Source: an uncultured bacterium (lineage in GTDB: Bacteria; Patescibacteriota; Dojkabacteria; SC72). Taken from it: DNA of 45,808 bases. Of the stretch, positions 7,020 through 15,861 are shown one piece after another. The notes below the pieces were generated by a model, which had not been told where the DNA came from, ran no database searches, and was given only the letters and a program-made list of their open reading frames with translations. Both the position numbers and the translations under genes were made by a program. The DNA lies in NCBI GenBank assembly GCA_903906305.1, contig CAIVJR010000007.1, positions 1-45,808 on the forward strand, given 5' to 3'. How positions within the stretch are numbered: position 1 is the first letter of the stretch; each line of letters opens with the position of its first letter.

Positions 7020-9125
7020 ATGGTTTTAAACGAAATAAAACACGAATTTGAGATAGAGGGAAAGAAATGTACCTTTGAAACAGGTAAACTTGCTCTAAGA
7101 TCAGAATCAGCCATATTGGCAAGAATGGGAGATACAGTAATAACAGTAAATGTTAATACTGCAACACCAAAACAGGAATCAGATTTTTTTCCACTTTCAG
7201 TTGAATACATAGAGAAATTCTATGCTTCAGGAAAGATAAATGGATCTAGATTTGTTAAGAGAGAAAGATTCCCAAGTGATGATGCTGTTCTCAAAGCAAG
7301 AATGATAGATAGAGCAGTAAGACCTCGATTCCCTAAAGACTACAGAAATGATTTGAACTTGATTGTGACAGTAATGTCATATGATAGTGCATGTGATCCT
7401 GTACTTTTGGCAATCAATGCTGCGTCCGTTGCATTAATGTATTCTTCCGCTCCTTTCTCAGGCCCTATCGCAGGTGTCAGAATGGGAATGGTTGAAGGAA
7501 AAGCTGCAAGTATATCTAAATCAATGGATTTAACAACTCCTGAAGAAAAGATGAACTATGTTGTAGCAGGTGATGGTAAAACATTCACAATGATTGATGC
7601 AGGATGCTATGAATCTACAAATGAAGAGATAATTTCAGCAATGAAAGAATCTTTGAATTTAATGCAACCATGGATAGCTGCACAGAATGATTTCCTCAAG
7701 AAATTGGAAATGAAGGACAAAGCATATACATCATATGCAACTCCAGAGGAAGCAATCGATGGTGTTAAGGAATTCTTAACAGAAGCAAGAATCAAAGAAA
7801 ATCTTCAAAAAGCTAATGACAAGATTCATGAAGCAACAAAAGAAGAAATATTTACACAATTTGATGGTAAATTCTCTAAAGCAGTTTTAGCGGAGGCATA
7901 TGATTACCTTCAAAAGAAAGCTGCAAGGAAGATTGTACTTGAAGAAAATACAAGAGTAGATGGTAGAGCTATGGATGAAATCCGAGAGCTTTACACAGAA
8001 GTCGATCTCTTACCAAGAGTACATGGATCTGCACTCTTCACAAGAGGAGTAACTCAGGTTTTAACAATTACTACATTAGGTAGTATGAGAGATGCAAGAC
8101 TAGTAGATGATATGGAAGGTGAAAGAGAACAGAGATATATGCATTTCTATAATGATCTTCCATTTGTATATGGAATCTGTGACAGAATCAAATTCTCTCC
8201 AAGTAGAAGAGCAATTGGTCACGGAATGTTAGCTGAAAAAGCTTTAGTTCCTGTATTACCTACAGAAAAAGAATTCCCATACACAATGTTGGTAATGGGT
8301 GAAGTACAAGGTGAAAATGGATCAAGCTCAATGGCTTCAGTATGTGGATCTAGTATGTCATTAATGGCAGCAGGTGTTCCAATTAGAAAACCAGTTGCAG
8401 GTATAGCATGTGGATTAGTTGTAGCTGATGACGGTAGCTTCAAAGTATTAACTGATATGCAGGGTGTTGAAGATTTCTATGGTGACATGGACTTCAAGAT
8501 TGCTGGTACAGCTGATGGCGTAACTGCAGTACAGATGGATACTAAGACTCAAGGACTCTCTATGGAAATTGTTGAACAAACATTCAAACAGTCTACAGAA
8601 GCAAGAGCAAAGATTCTTGAAGCAATGAGTAAATCAATTGCCCAACCAAGAACCACTATGTCTGAATTCGCACCAAGAGTAGCTCAAGAGAAAGTAGCTA
8701 CAGACAAGATTGGTGAAATAATCGGGCCAGGAGGAAAGAACATTAGAGAACTTTCCGAGAGAACCGGTGCAGAAATCGAAATTGAAGAGGATGGAACAGT
8801 TAATATCTATTCCACATCTCAAGAATCTCTTGATGAAGCTGTTAAAGCAATCAGAAGATATGATTTCAAACCAGAAATAGGTACGATTTACGAAGGTAAA
8901 GCTGCATCTATAATGCCATATGGCGCATTTGTAGATTTGGCACCAGGTATCTCAGGTCTAGTACATGTATCTGAACTATCTGATGACTTTGTTAAAGATG
9001 TCCGTGACTTCATTAATGAAGGAGACATTGTTAAAGTCAAAGTCGTTGGTATAGATAACATGGGTAAGATCAAGTTGAGTATGAAAGGTTTAGATAAGAA
9101 CGAAGAAGTAACAGCAGTAGCTTAG
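7020..9125 (+). CDS. pnp: Polyribonucleotide nucleotidyltransferase (PNPase)
   Basis: 701 residues. This phosphorolytic 3'-5' exoribonuclease is a core RNA-decay enzyme. Two RNase PH domains (about 10-215 and 310-535) flank the helical linker. The second begins near 325 (RVDGRAMDEIRELYTEVDLL) and carries MAGEVQ-like and SMASVCGSSM motifs of the active face. A KH domain (IGEIIGPGGKNIRELSERTG, about 563-582) and an S1 domain (about 625-690) complete the usual architecture at normal length. The stop overlaps the stop region of the convergent methyltransferase gene by four bases, with no terminator between them. Confidence 0.97.
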   Translation: MVLNEIKHEFEIEGKKCTFETGKLALRSESAILARMGDTVITVNVNTATPKQESDFFPLSVEYIEKFYASGKINGSRFVKRERFPSDDAVLKARMIDRAVRPRFPKDYRNDLNLIVTVMSYDSACDPVLLAINAASVALMYSSAPFSGPIAGVRMGMVEGKAASISKSMDLTTPEEKMNYVVAGDGKTFTMIDAGCYESTNEEIISAMKESLNLMQPWIAAQNDFLKKLEMKDKAYTSYATPEEAIDGVKEFLTEARIKENLQKANDKIHEATKEEIFTQFDGKFSKAVLAEAYDYLQKKAARKIVLEENTRVDGRAMDEIRELYTEVDLLPRVHGSALFTRGVTQVLTITTLGSMRDARLVDDMEGEREQRYMHFYNDLPFVYGICDRIKFSPSRRAIGHGMLAEKALVPVLPTEKEFPYTMLVMGEVQGENGSSSMASVCGSSMSLMAAGVPIRKPVAGIACGLVVADDGSFKVLTDMQGVEDFYGDMDFKIAGTADGVTAVQMDTKTQGLSMEIVEQTFKQSTEARAKILEAMSKSIAQPRTTMSEFAPRVAQEKVATDKIGEIIGPGGKNIRELSERTGAEIEIEEDGTVNIYSTSQESLDEAVKAIRRYDFKPEIGTIYEGKAASIMPYGAFVDLAPGISGLVHVSELSDDFVKDVRDFINEGDIVKVKVVGIDNMGKIKLSMKGLDKNEEVTAVA

Positions 9126-10132
9126 TTCTTCTTTATCTTAGCTATGTAAAAACCCATCATCTTGCTGTTAGGAATGACTCTCAAAGTCTTCTTAACAGCG
9201 GGATTGAAGGTATTACCACTCCATTTTGTGATTCCCTTTGATGTAAATCCTTTTTCTCCTGCTAGATCGATATCAATATCTTCTACAGTAGCATTTGGGA
9301 AATGTTGTAAGAGGAAAGATATAACTCCCTCGTTCTCTTCAGGTTCCAACGTACAAGTAGAGTAGACCAACGTACCACCAGTCTTTAATGTTCTAAATGC
9401 AGATATAATCAAATCCTTTTGTAAGAAAGAATTCCTCTTAATCTTATCCAACCCCCAGAATCTCAAAGGCTTCTGACTATTCATATAGATCATACCCTCT
9501 CCACTACATGGCGCATCCAAAAGTACTCTATCAAAATATTCAGGATATTTTTTACCGAATTCAGCAGAATCACTGTATGTAGCCTTAGCGTTTTTTGCAC
9601 CAAACTGATACAAAACATTCTTTAAGGAAGAAACTCTGCTCATATCAATATCATTTGCCAATATCTTACCCTTGTTATTCATCAATGCTGCAATATGCGT
9701 AGTCTTACTCCCAGGCGCAGCACACATATCTAAAACGTATTCTCCCTCTTGAGGATCTAAAACCAATGAATCTAAAATACTAGAAAGATTTTGAATGTAG
9801 AATTTCCCATCTTGATATTCAAGTGATTGGGATACTTCAGATTTGTCATAGTTTAATACATAGTAACAGTTTTTAGCCCATGGAATCTCTACTAATTTGT
9901 ACTCCTTGTCTTCCAATGCTTTTTTAGTAGCTTCAACATTTCCTTTTAGAGGATTTAATCTAATTGTAGTAACAGCTCGAGAAGAAAAAATACCCATGAT
10001 CATAGGTTTAGGAACCATTAAGATACTAGCCATTCTAGAGATGAAAAGATTCTCCTTGGTAAAGAAAGTCTTCTTTTGATTAATAGGTTCTTTTCGTGGC
10101 TTTTTGTAGTTTGTTCTTTTAGACTTTAACAT
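9122..10132 (-). CDS. RsmB/RsmF-family rRNA (cytosine-C5) methyltransferase
   Basis: 336 residues. A NOL1/NOP2/Sun-type enzyme that transfers a methyl group from SAM to C5 of cytosine in RNA. The SAM-binding motif DMCAAPGSKT (about 134-143), the catalytic DAPCSGEG (motif IV) and STCTLEPEENE (motif VI) are all intact, including both cysteines. A short basic N-terminal extension precedes the catalytic core, and there is no NusB-like domain, so RsmF or a YebU-like single-domain enzyme is closer than RsmB. The start overlaps the rsmE stop (TAATG), implying translational coupling in a two-gene rRNA methylation operon. The exact target base cannot be read from the sequence. Confidence 0.9.
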   Translation of the reverse strand: MLKSKRTNYKKPRKEPINQKKTFFTKENLFISRMASILMVPKPMIMGIFSSRAVTTIRLNPLKGNVEATKKALEDKEYKLVEIPWAKNCYYVLNYDKSEVSQSLEYQDGKFYIQNLSSILDSLVLDPQEGEYVLDMCAAPGSKTTHIAALMNNKGKILANDIDMSRVSSLKNVLYQFGAKNAKATYSDSAEFGKKYPEYFDRVLLDAPCSGEGMIYMNSQKPLRFWGLDKIKRNSFLQKDLIISAFRTLKTGGTLVYSTCTLEPEENEGVISFLLQHFPNATVEDIDIDLAGEKGFTSKGITKWSGNTFNPAVKKTLRVIPNSKMMGFYIAKIKKN

Positions 10133-10860
10133 TATATTTCTTCCTTTATATACTTAATTATACTTCCAATTACTAACCCAGTAGTCTCTGTTCTTAAAAT
10201 ATTGCCTCGTAATTTAACAAATGTAAAATTCAATTCCTTAAATACATCTAAATCGGAAGAACTCCATCCTTTTTCAGGACCAATAGCTATGTATACAGGT
10301 TTGTTTTTTACATCTACTTCATTTAGAAATTTTGCATCGACATTTTCAGTAGCTAAACATATCTTAACTGCATCTTCTTCAAAATTGTATTCCAAAAGTT
10401 CCTTTATCCTAATTGGTTTTTCAATCATAGTAGGGAAGGTATTTCTAGATTGATCTGTAGCATCTCGAATTATCTTGTTCCACATACCATAGTCCTTGAT
10501 TGCTTTACTCTTACCTCTTAATGAATATCTTGTTTCTGTAGGTATGATTTTTTCAATTCCGATCTCTACACTTTTTTCAACAAAGTAATTGAATTTTGTA
10601 TCATTGCTTAATGCTTGTATGATTGAAATGCTTGGTACATATGAGTTTTCTCTAATACCACGATCTTCCAAAACTTGTATTTCTACAGAGTTTTTTTCCA
10701 TATCTGTAATTTGTGCAATGTATGTATTTTGGTATGTTTCTACCTCAATTACATCCTCAACCTGGAGCTTGTTCTGAGAGAGTATTAACTCGCTGTCCGA
10801 ATCGGATAGGTGGGTTATGTCTCCTACGCTTAATTTGTGTCTTACAAAATATTTTTGCAT
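10132..10860 (-). CDS. rsmE: 16S rRNA m3U1498 methyltransferase RsmE
   Basis: 242 residues, the usual length. A SPOUT-fold enzyme that N3-methylates U1498 of 16S rRNA at the decoding centre. A PUA-like N-terminal domain (about 1-70) precedes the trefoil-knot SPOUT domain. Its SAM-binding signatures are IAIGPEKGW near residues 191-199 and LRGNILRTETTGL near 216-228. First gene of a two-gene minus-strand operon, with its ATG six bases after a TGGTATAAT element, so the mRNA is probably leaderless. It diverges from the envelope-gene block across an 88-base gap. Confidence 0.95.
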   Translation of the reverse strand: MQKYFVRHKLSVGDITHLSDSDSELILSQNKLQVEDVIEVETYQNTYIAQITDMEKNSVEIQVLEDRGIRENSYVPSISIIQALSNDTKFNYFVEKSVEIGIEKIIPTETRYSLRGKSKAIKDYGMWNKIIRDATDQSRNTFPTMIEKPIRIKELLEYNFEEDAVKICLATENVDAKFLNEVDVKNKPVYIAIGPEKGWSSSDLDVFKELNFTFVKLRGNILRTETTGLVIGSIIKYIKEEI

Positions 10861-10866
10861 GTGCTG

Positions 10867-10875
10867 ATTATACCA
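10867..10875 (-). promoter_or_regulatory. Extended -10 promoter of rsmE, predicted leaderless
   Basis: On the minus strand TGGTATAAT is followed by six bases and then the rsmE ATG (10860). Transcription would begin on the start codon. A second TATAAT lies nine bases further upstream on the same strand. No -35 match is seen. Confidence 0.55.
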
Positions 10876-10901
10876 TTATATTTGACATATCTCCCATTAT
10901 T

Positions 10902-10930
10902 TTGTTTGATATATGTATATATATTAATAT
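10902..10930 (+). promoter_or_regulatory. Promoter of the envelope gene block (TTGTTT-17-TAATAT)
   Basis: TTGTTT (10902-10907), a 17-base spacer and TAATAT (10925-10930) give a start near 10937 and a leader of about 12 bases for the gene at 10949. The surrounding sequence is very AT-rich, so chance matches are likely. Confidence 0.45.
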
Positions 10931-10948
10931 TCGTATCAATCTGCTCAA

Positions 10949-13795
10949 ATGGGTATTAAAACACAAAAAGTATTAAGACTGATATCAAAAATAATATTGA
11001 TATTGGTAGGTGTAGGATTAATTGGTATTGCAGGATACTATGTTTACAAATCCATAGCGTTTAAACCCCAAAATGTTGTAGTTACAAATATAACGGATGG
11101 ATCTGCTACAGTGACTTGGACGACAGCTTCCCCTATGAAAGGTATTGTGTATGTTAAGAAAGACAAAGCATTACTTCCTGGACCTCTTGGAATTGTAGGA
11201 TCTAGTATGGCGTATGATGATAGGGATGTGAGTGATGCTCAAAAGGCTTGTGTTGATGCATTTAACAAGAAGGCTTCTGAAACTAAAGATTCTACATTTA
11301 GTGTAAGTGGTAGTAACTTTGATTGTGAGAATGCTAAGGTTTCTAAGATAGGATCTTACTACTCCCACAGTGTGACGATGACTAATTTAGATGAAAATTC
11401 TACATACAATTTTGTAGTTGGAGATGGTATATGGAGTTTTAAAGAGAGTTTTTCAATAGTTAAAACATTTACTGTACTAGATACTGTTGGAGAACCTATG
11501 CCTGTATTTGGAAGAATAACTGGTGATGATGGTACATATTCTAGAGATGCAATAGTATATATTACTTTTAATGATGGTAGTGAGGGTAAGGATAGTATTG
11601 TTTACAGTAGTGCTGTTAACGATGATGGTGGATGGTATGTGGATGCTTCTAGTGTTAGAGATGTGCAAGGGAATGTATTACCACTTGAAGTCACAAATGA
11701 TACCTTTAGAATAAGGGGAATATATTCTAATTATGGGAAGAGCGATGAGCAAAAGTTTATATTTGGATTTTTTGAAGTTACAACTTTTGATATCTTAGTA
11801 AAGAAAACACAGCCAGTAAGTAGCTCGATATTGGATAGGTTAGTTATGGGAGCTTATGCAAGCTGTGGAAAAAATACTTCTAACCAAACAGTCGCAGGCG
11901 TGGCTCCTGGGGGGTATATTTGCACTGACGACGAGGGAGGGTGGAAGAAAGCTACAGCAGCAGAATTGGCAGCGGAGGCATCTACAATTGGTGCTGGAAA
12001 TGTACTAAAATTAGCAGCAGCCGAAAATGGGGGAGTTGTACCCCAATCCGTCTTAAATACATTAGGAGTGTCTACAAATGAAGCAAAGTATATAACAAGC
12101 CAACAATCATCAGTGGCATATTGTAATGGAACGGAATATTGTTCGAATGGCAATTGCTCTGAAACTGAGGGAAAGTGTGGATATAAAGCCTCGAACCCAG
12201 CCCCAGGTTCGTCACCGTCACCATCTTGTTCCCCAGCTAGTTGTACGCCGACTAGCACTGCATCTTCAGTGATTTGTGTTGATGGAGTAGTTAAATCATT
12301 TCCGAATAGTACATGTGTGAGTACAACGAGTACCAGTGGCACAACATCTCCAACTCCTACATATGTATGTACAGAAGGCTCATGTAATTCTTCTAACCAG
12401 TATTGTTCGAATAATTCTTGGAAATTTATAAATGAAAAATGTGGATATTACACAGGTGCTAGTACCAGCGCAGTGTCACAGGAGAAATGCAGCATTGTCG
12501 GAAATTATGATGCAGAAGGCGGATTGCTAACATGCTCGATGTCATGTAACAATGGCAAATCATTTACGATGGGATTAAGCTCATGTAAAGCCATAGTATC
12601 TGAAGTAGTTCTTCCTCCTAATATTGCAGCAAGCGGTACACACCAGGAAATACCACACGACATAGTTGTGTCCCAGATTAAGATCTTAGAACTGAGTATT
12701 CCAAGAATAAAGAAATTGGCAGAAAATACAGATTCGATTAAAGATTTGTTAAAGGATGAAGTAGAAAAAATGGAAGCACAGAATCTTCCCAACTCAGGTC
12801 CTAATTCCACCCAATTTAATGGATATTGTGAAATAGCAGGAGGAACTTCTAATGCTCTTGCCTATCCATTTAAGTGTGATTTTTCTGGAACACAGAATAA
12901 AAATCCTTTTGTAGTTTCAAAAGTCTATGCAGCTGAAACAGCTACTGTAAATTCGTACGCACTGTATATGCCTGAGTATGGAATGTATAGCTTTGAATTG
13001 GGAGACTATACCATGTCTTCAAACGTTTCTGACGGTAAAACAATGTATCTCTTCTATGTAGAAGCAAACGATGTTGAAGGCTTCCAAATGCCAGCAGATC
13101 CAGATAATCCAACATCTGAGGAAGACATAGTTCTAAGCTCAAGTGCCTCAGAGATAACCTACAAACAAGAATCCACAGCTCAACAATATGTAATTAAAAA
13201 AGGAATAAACATCATATCCTTTGACTTTGTACCTGTATCAACAGACACAGGAGCATACACAGCAAAAGATGTCATATCCCAAGCTTTGGATAATGGTGTA
13301 GAAGTCCAATACATCTCAACCTTCGAGGGAGGAAGATGGAATAGTGGATATTCATGCTCAAGCGATACATGTACAGGAAATAATTTCACCATAGTTCCAG
13401 GGAAAGGATATTTAGTATATGCAACTCAGGATGGAACAGTAACAATACCCGGATACAACTTAACCTCCTCAGTACCAGTAGCATTCTCAGCAGGATGGAA
13501 CCTCATAGGAGTACACGGATATACCACAGCATACACAGCAAGATCATTCATAGATTCGATAAACAAAGTAACGGGGTTAACTGCAAACAATGTATCATGG
13601 TGGCCTACATCAAAGAGCAAGTATGAAGGAGTAGAGGTAGACAATGGAACACAATATGGATTAGATTTCTCAATAAGTCCAAATAATGGATATTTTGTAA
13701 GAATATCTAAATTTGCACCAACAGATACCAAGTGTAAATCCTTGATCTGGAATGCAGGTGGAAGTCTAAATGGAACTTGTGGAAATACAAAATAA
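10949..13795 (+). CDS. Large secreted/anchored surface protein with FN3-like domain
   Basis: 948 residues. One N-terminal hydrophobic segment (about 10-34) serves as signal anchor; the rest should be outside the membrane. A fibronectin-III-like domain of the purple-acid-phosphatase N-terminal type begins at about 39 (VVVTNITDGSATVTWTT). It carries a long cysteine-containing insertion and is followed by a carboxypeptidase-regulatory-like beta domain (about 182-240). A Cys/Ser/Thr/Pro-rich stretch (about 390-510) resembles disulfide-rich surface repeats. The last 220 residues contain two copies of a G(I/W)N-(I/L)-I motif. Codon composition changes abruptly near base 12,900. It heads the envelope block. 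Adhesion or apparatus surface component is the likely role; no enzyme motif is seen. Confidence 0.8.
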   Translation: MGIKTQKVLRLISKIILILVGVGLIGIAGYYVYKSIAFKPQNVVVTNITDGSATVTWTTASPMKGIVYVKKDKALLPGPLGIVGSSMAYDDRDVSDAQKACVDAFNKKASETKDSTFSVSGSNFDCENAKVSKIGSYYSHSVTMTNLDENSTYNFVVGDGIWSFKESFSIVKTFTVLDTVGEPMPVFGRITGDDGTYSRDAIVYITFNDGSEGKDSIVYSSAVNDDGGWYVDASSVRDVQGNVLPLEVTNDTFRIRGIYSNYGKSDEQKFIFGFFEVTTFDILVKKTQPVSSSILDRLVMGAYASCGKNTSNQTVAGVAPGGYICTDDEGGWKKATAAELAAEASTIGAGNVLKLAAAENGGVVPQSVLNTLGVSTNEAKYITSQQSSVAYCNGTEYCSNGNCSETEGKCGYKASNPAPGSSPSPSCSPASCTPTSTASSVICVDGVVKSFPNSTCVSTTSTSGTTSPTPTYVCTEGSCNSSNQYCSNNSWKFINEKCGYYTGASTSAVSQEKCSIVGNYDAEGGLLTCSMSCNNGKSFTMGLSSCKAIVSEVVLPPNIAASGTHQEIPHDIVVSQIKILELSIPRIKKLAENTDSIKDLLKDEVEKMEAQNLPNSGPNSTQFNGYCEIAGGTSNALAYPFKCDFSGTQNKNPFVVSKVYAAETATVNSYALYMPEYGMYSFELGDYTMSSNVSDGKTMYLFYVEANDVEGFQMPADPDNPTSEEDIVLSSSASEITYKQESTAQQYVIKKGINIISFDFVPVSTDTGAYTAKDVISQALDNGVEVQYISTFEGGRWNSGYSCSSDTCTGNNFTIVPGKGYLVYATQDGTVTIPGYNLTSSVPVAFSAGWNLIGVHGYTTAYTARSFIDSINKVTGLTANNVSWWPTSKSKYEGVEVDNGTQYGLDFSISPNNGYFVRISKFAPTDTKCKSLIWNAGGSLNGTCGNTK

Positions 13796-13819
13796 CTAAA
13801 TTAAATATATTTAAATAAC

Positions 13820-14152
13820 ATGGATACAATACCACCAGTATTTTGGATGATAATTGTTAGTGTCTTGACCATAATGGTATGTCTCATACTCTACTATGTA
13901 GCTATGCTCATAAAAGAGACTAGAACGACTGTAGCAGACGCAAGAGATACAATGAAACAGGCAACTAAGATGCTTCAACAATTAGAACTCATAGTCAATG
14001 ATGTTCAAAGCAGTGTTTCCACAATCAGAGGAACAGTTGAAGAAGTAAACCAATCAATATTAGCTCCAATTAGGAAAATAGCTGGAGGAATATTAACAGC
14101 ATCTGCATTCCTTGGAGGTCTTAAGAAAAAAGAATCAAGAACTGAAGAATAA
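13820..14152 (+). CDS. Small membrane protein, DUF948-like
   Basis: 110 residues. One transmembrane helix (about 7-30) is followed by an amphipathic, coiled-coil-like stretch (about 33-80) with evenly spaced hydrophobic residues. A second mildly hydrophobic segment (AGGILTASAFLGGL) and a charged tail close it. This layout matches DUF948-type membrane proteins, whose function is unknown. It lies between the two FN3-type surface proteins, 24 and 39 bases from its neighbours, and so is probably part of the same transcript and apparatus. Confidence 0.65.
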   Translation: MDTIPPVFWMIIVSVLTIMVCLILYYVAMLIKETRTTVADARDTMKQATKMLQQLELIVNDVQSSVSTIRGTVEEVNQSILAPIRKIAGGILTASAFLGGLKKKESRTEE

Positions 14153-14191
14153 CGTTGTATTTCTCCGTATTACTAGCTATTATAGTTATTA

Positions 14192-15814
14192 ATGAAGATT
14201 GCTCGTGTACCATCAAAAAAACGTAATATATTAACGTTAATAATACTAATTGTCGGATTACCACTTTTAGTTTATGCCTCATACCAAGCCGTGCAATTGG
14301 TGACTAAAGCAAGCGCGAATACTGAACCAAAGAATGTATTGTTAACCAATCTAACAACATCTTCCATAACTGTTACCTGGACCACAGATTCTCAAACAAG
14401 AGGAACCGTAGCTATTGTCAAAAACAACACGGAAGGAACACCAGTTATAGATACTAGAGGAAATACAAAAAGATATACCCATTTTGTAGAATTAACAGGC
14501 TTAGAACCTAATACAACTTACAGTTTTGTGATCACTTCGGATACAACAAAATACACAGCAACAACAGGTAACAGTAAATTTACATTTAAAACTGCAGCTA
14601 TAACTGCGGAGACACCAACACCCAACCCAATTCACGGATCAGTGGAGGATGTCTCTGGAGACGATGTTCTTGTTTTTGCAGTTCTAAAAGACAAATCGGT
14701 ATATCCTGTATCTGCAACCATGCCAAGTGGGGGAAATTGGATTATGGATCTATCAGCATTTAGAAAAATTTCGGACAATTCATTAGTAATATCAAATAGC
14801 GATACCAATATTGTTCTTGTAGCAATATCTGCAACTGGGAGTGGAGATATGTTCTCAGGCTCTTACTCAGAACTTTTTGATAGTAATGGGAAATTAAAGA
14901 GTACTCAGGCTTTCAATATTGGAGAAAATACAGAATTGTATTCATCTTTCCCGAATACGGCTATGTTACTTGCAGAAAATACTGTAGTTGAAGAAGACAA
15001 TGAAGATCCAGTTGTTGTTCCAGAAGAACCAGAAGAAGAAATTCCAACAGAGGAAGAACCTACAACAGGAGGACGTACCTTTAGATTAGTTAAAGATTTG
15101 TCATGGGAGGATATGGTTGTAGCTGGAGGACTAACATGGCCATACGGGGCAAGTACGGTACAAATAACGAATTTAACCGACACGGGATTTACAGTAATAT
15201 GGGCGTCACAGAAGAGCGAACAAGGATATATTAACTATGGTACAAGTTCGAGTGATCTTTCAAGCCAAGGAAATGATGAAAGAGATGGAGTAACTAACAG
15301 GGGCACATATTACATACACAGTGTATCTCTAACGAGGTTGCAACCTGAAACAAAATATTACTTTGAAGTAGTGTCTGGAACAAACAAATTTGATAACAGT
15401 GGAAAAAAATATACGGTATCAACATTTGCTACTTTAAGTACACCTCCTTCATATGTATCCATAACGGGAACGGTTAGTAATATGCCTGAGAGTGAAGAGG
15501 GGATTGTGGTTGGATATATTAAGGATATGGATGGTACAGGTACTGCTAATCAAGCTGGTCCGATCTCTGCAGTCTTAGATGAGAATGGGAAATGGATACT
15601 TTCCATAGCTGATAGTAGATCTTCTGATGGGAGTGTGTATTTTGAATATACTTCTGCAGATAGTATGTATTTTGATATTCTTAGTACAATACCATCGTTT
15701 ACACCTGTAGCTGTGTCTATGAATGGTATTACAGGGAAGGATATTGGGCTATCTATTAGTACAAGAGAAACTACAACTACGATACCTAAATTATCTAACT
15801 ATGGAGTTATTTAA
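14192..15814 (+). CDS. Membrane-anchored surface protein with duplicated FN3 module
   Basis: 540 residues. An N-terminal signal anchor (about 12-33) precedes an FN3-like domain (about 45-135, with VLLTNLTTSSITVTWTTDS) and a carboxypeptidase-regulatory-like domain (about 148-235). A very acidic Pro/Glu linker (about 265-295) leads to a second FN3-like domain (about 318-415, VQITNLTDTGFTVIWAS) and another regulatory-like domain (about 425-500). The FN3 plus regulatory pair is therefore duplicated and also resembles the N-terminal part of the 948-residue protein upstream. Purple-acid-phosphatase-type FN3 domains alone have no catalytic residues. Likely a structural or adhesive surface protein. 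Confidence 0.8.
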   Translation: MKIARVPSKKRNILTLIILIVGLPLLVYASYQAVQLVTKASANTEPKNVLLTNLTTSSITVTWTTDSQTRGTVAIVKNNTEGTPVIDTRGNTKRYTHFVELTGLEPNTTYSFVITSDTTKYTATTGNSKFTFKTAAITAETPTPNPIHGSVEDVSGDDVLVFAVLKDKSVYPVSATMPSGGNWIMDLSAFRKISDNSLVISNSDTNIVLVAISATGSGDMFSGSYSELFDSNGKLKSTQAFNIGENTELYSSFPNTAMLLAENTVVEEDNEDPVVVPEEPEEEIPTEEEPTTGGRTFRLVKDLSWEDMVVAGGLTWPYGASTVQITNLTDTGFTVIWASQKSEQGYINYGTSSSDLSSQGNDERDGVTNRGTYYIHSVSLTRLQPETKYYFEVVSGTNKFDNSGKKYTVSTFATLSTPPSYVSITGTVSNMPESEEGIVVGYIKDMDGTGTANQAGPISAVLDENGKWILSIADSRSSDGSVYFEYTSADSMYFDILSTIPSFTPVAVSMNGITGKDIGLSISTRETTTTIPKLSNYGVI

Positions 15815-15841
15815 TAGTTTACTAGAAACCATTATAATATC

Positions 15842-15850
15842 TGATATAAT
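15842..15850 (+). promoter_or_regulatory. Extended -10 promoter inside the envelope block
   Basis: TGATATAAT ends 11 bases before ATG 15862, predicting a five-base leader. A second TATAAT lies just upstream (15833-15838). It suggests that the genes from 15862 onward can be transcribed separately from the FN3 genes. Confidence 0.6.
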
Positions 15851-15861
15851 CAGGGACTTGC

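Noticed and set aside
9122-9125. Possible sequence error at the pnp and methyltransferase ends
   Set aside because: Both genes are full length. A four-base convergent overlap fits the compact layout also seen at 25642-25645.
11854-12342. 162-residue minus-strand open frame inside the first surface protein gene
   Set aside because: It is the antisense shadow of a Cys/Ser/Thr-rich coding region, with no start signals and no recognisable domain.
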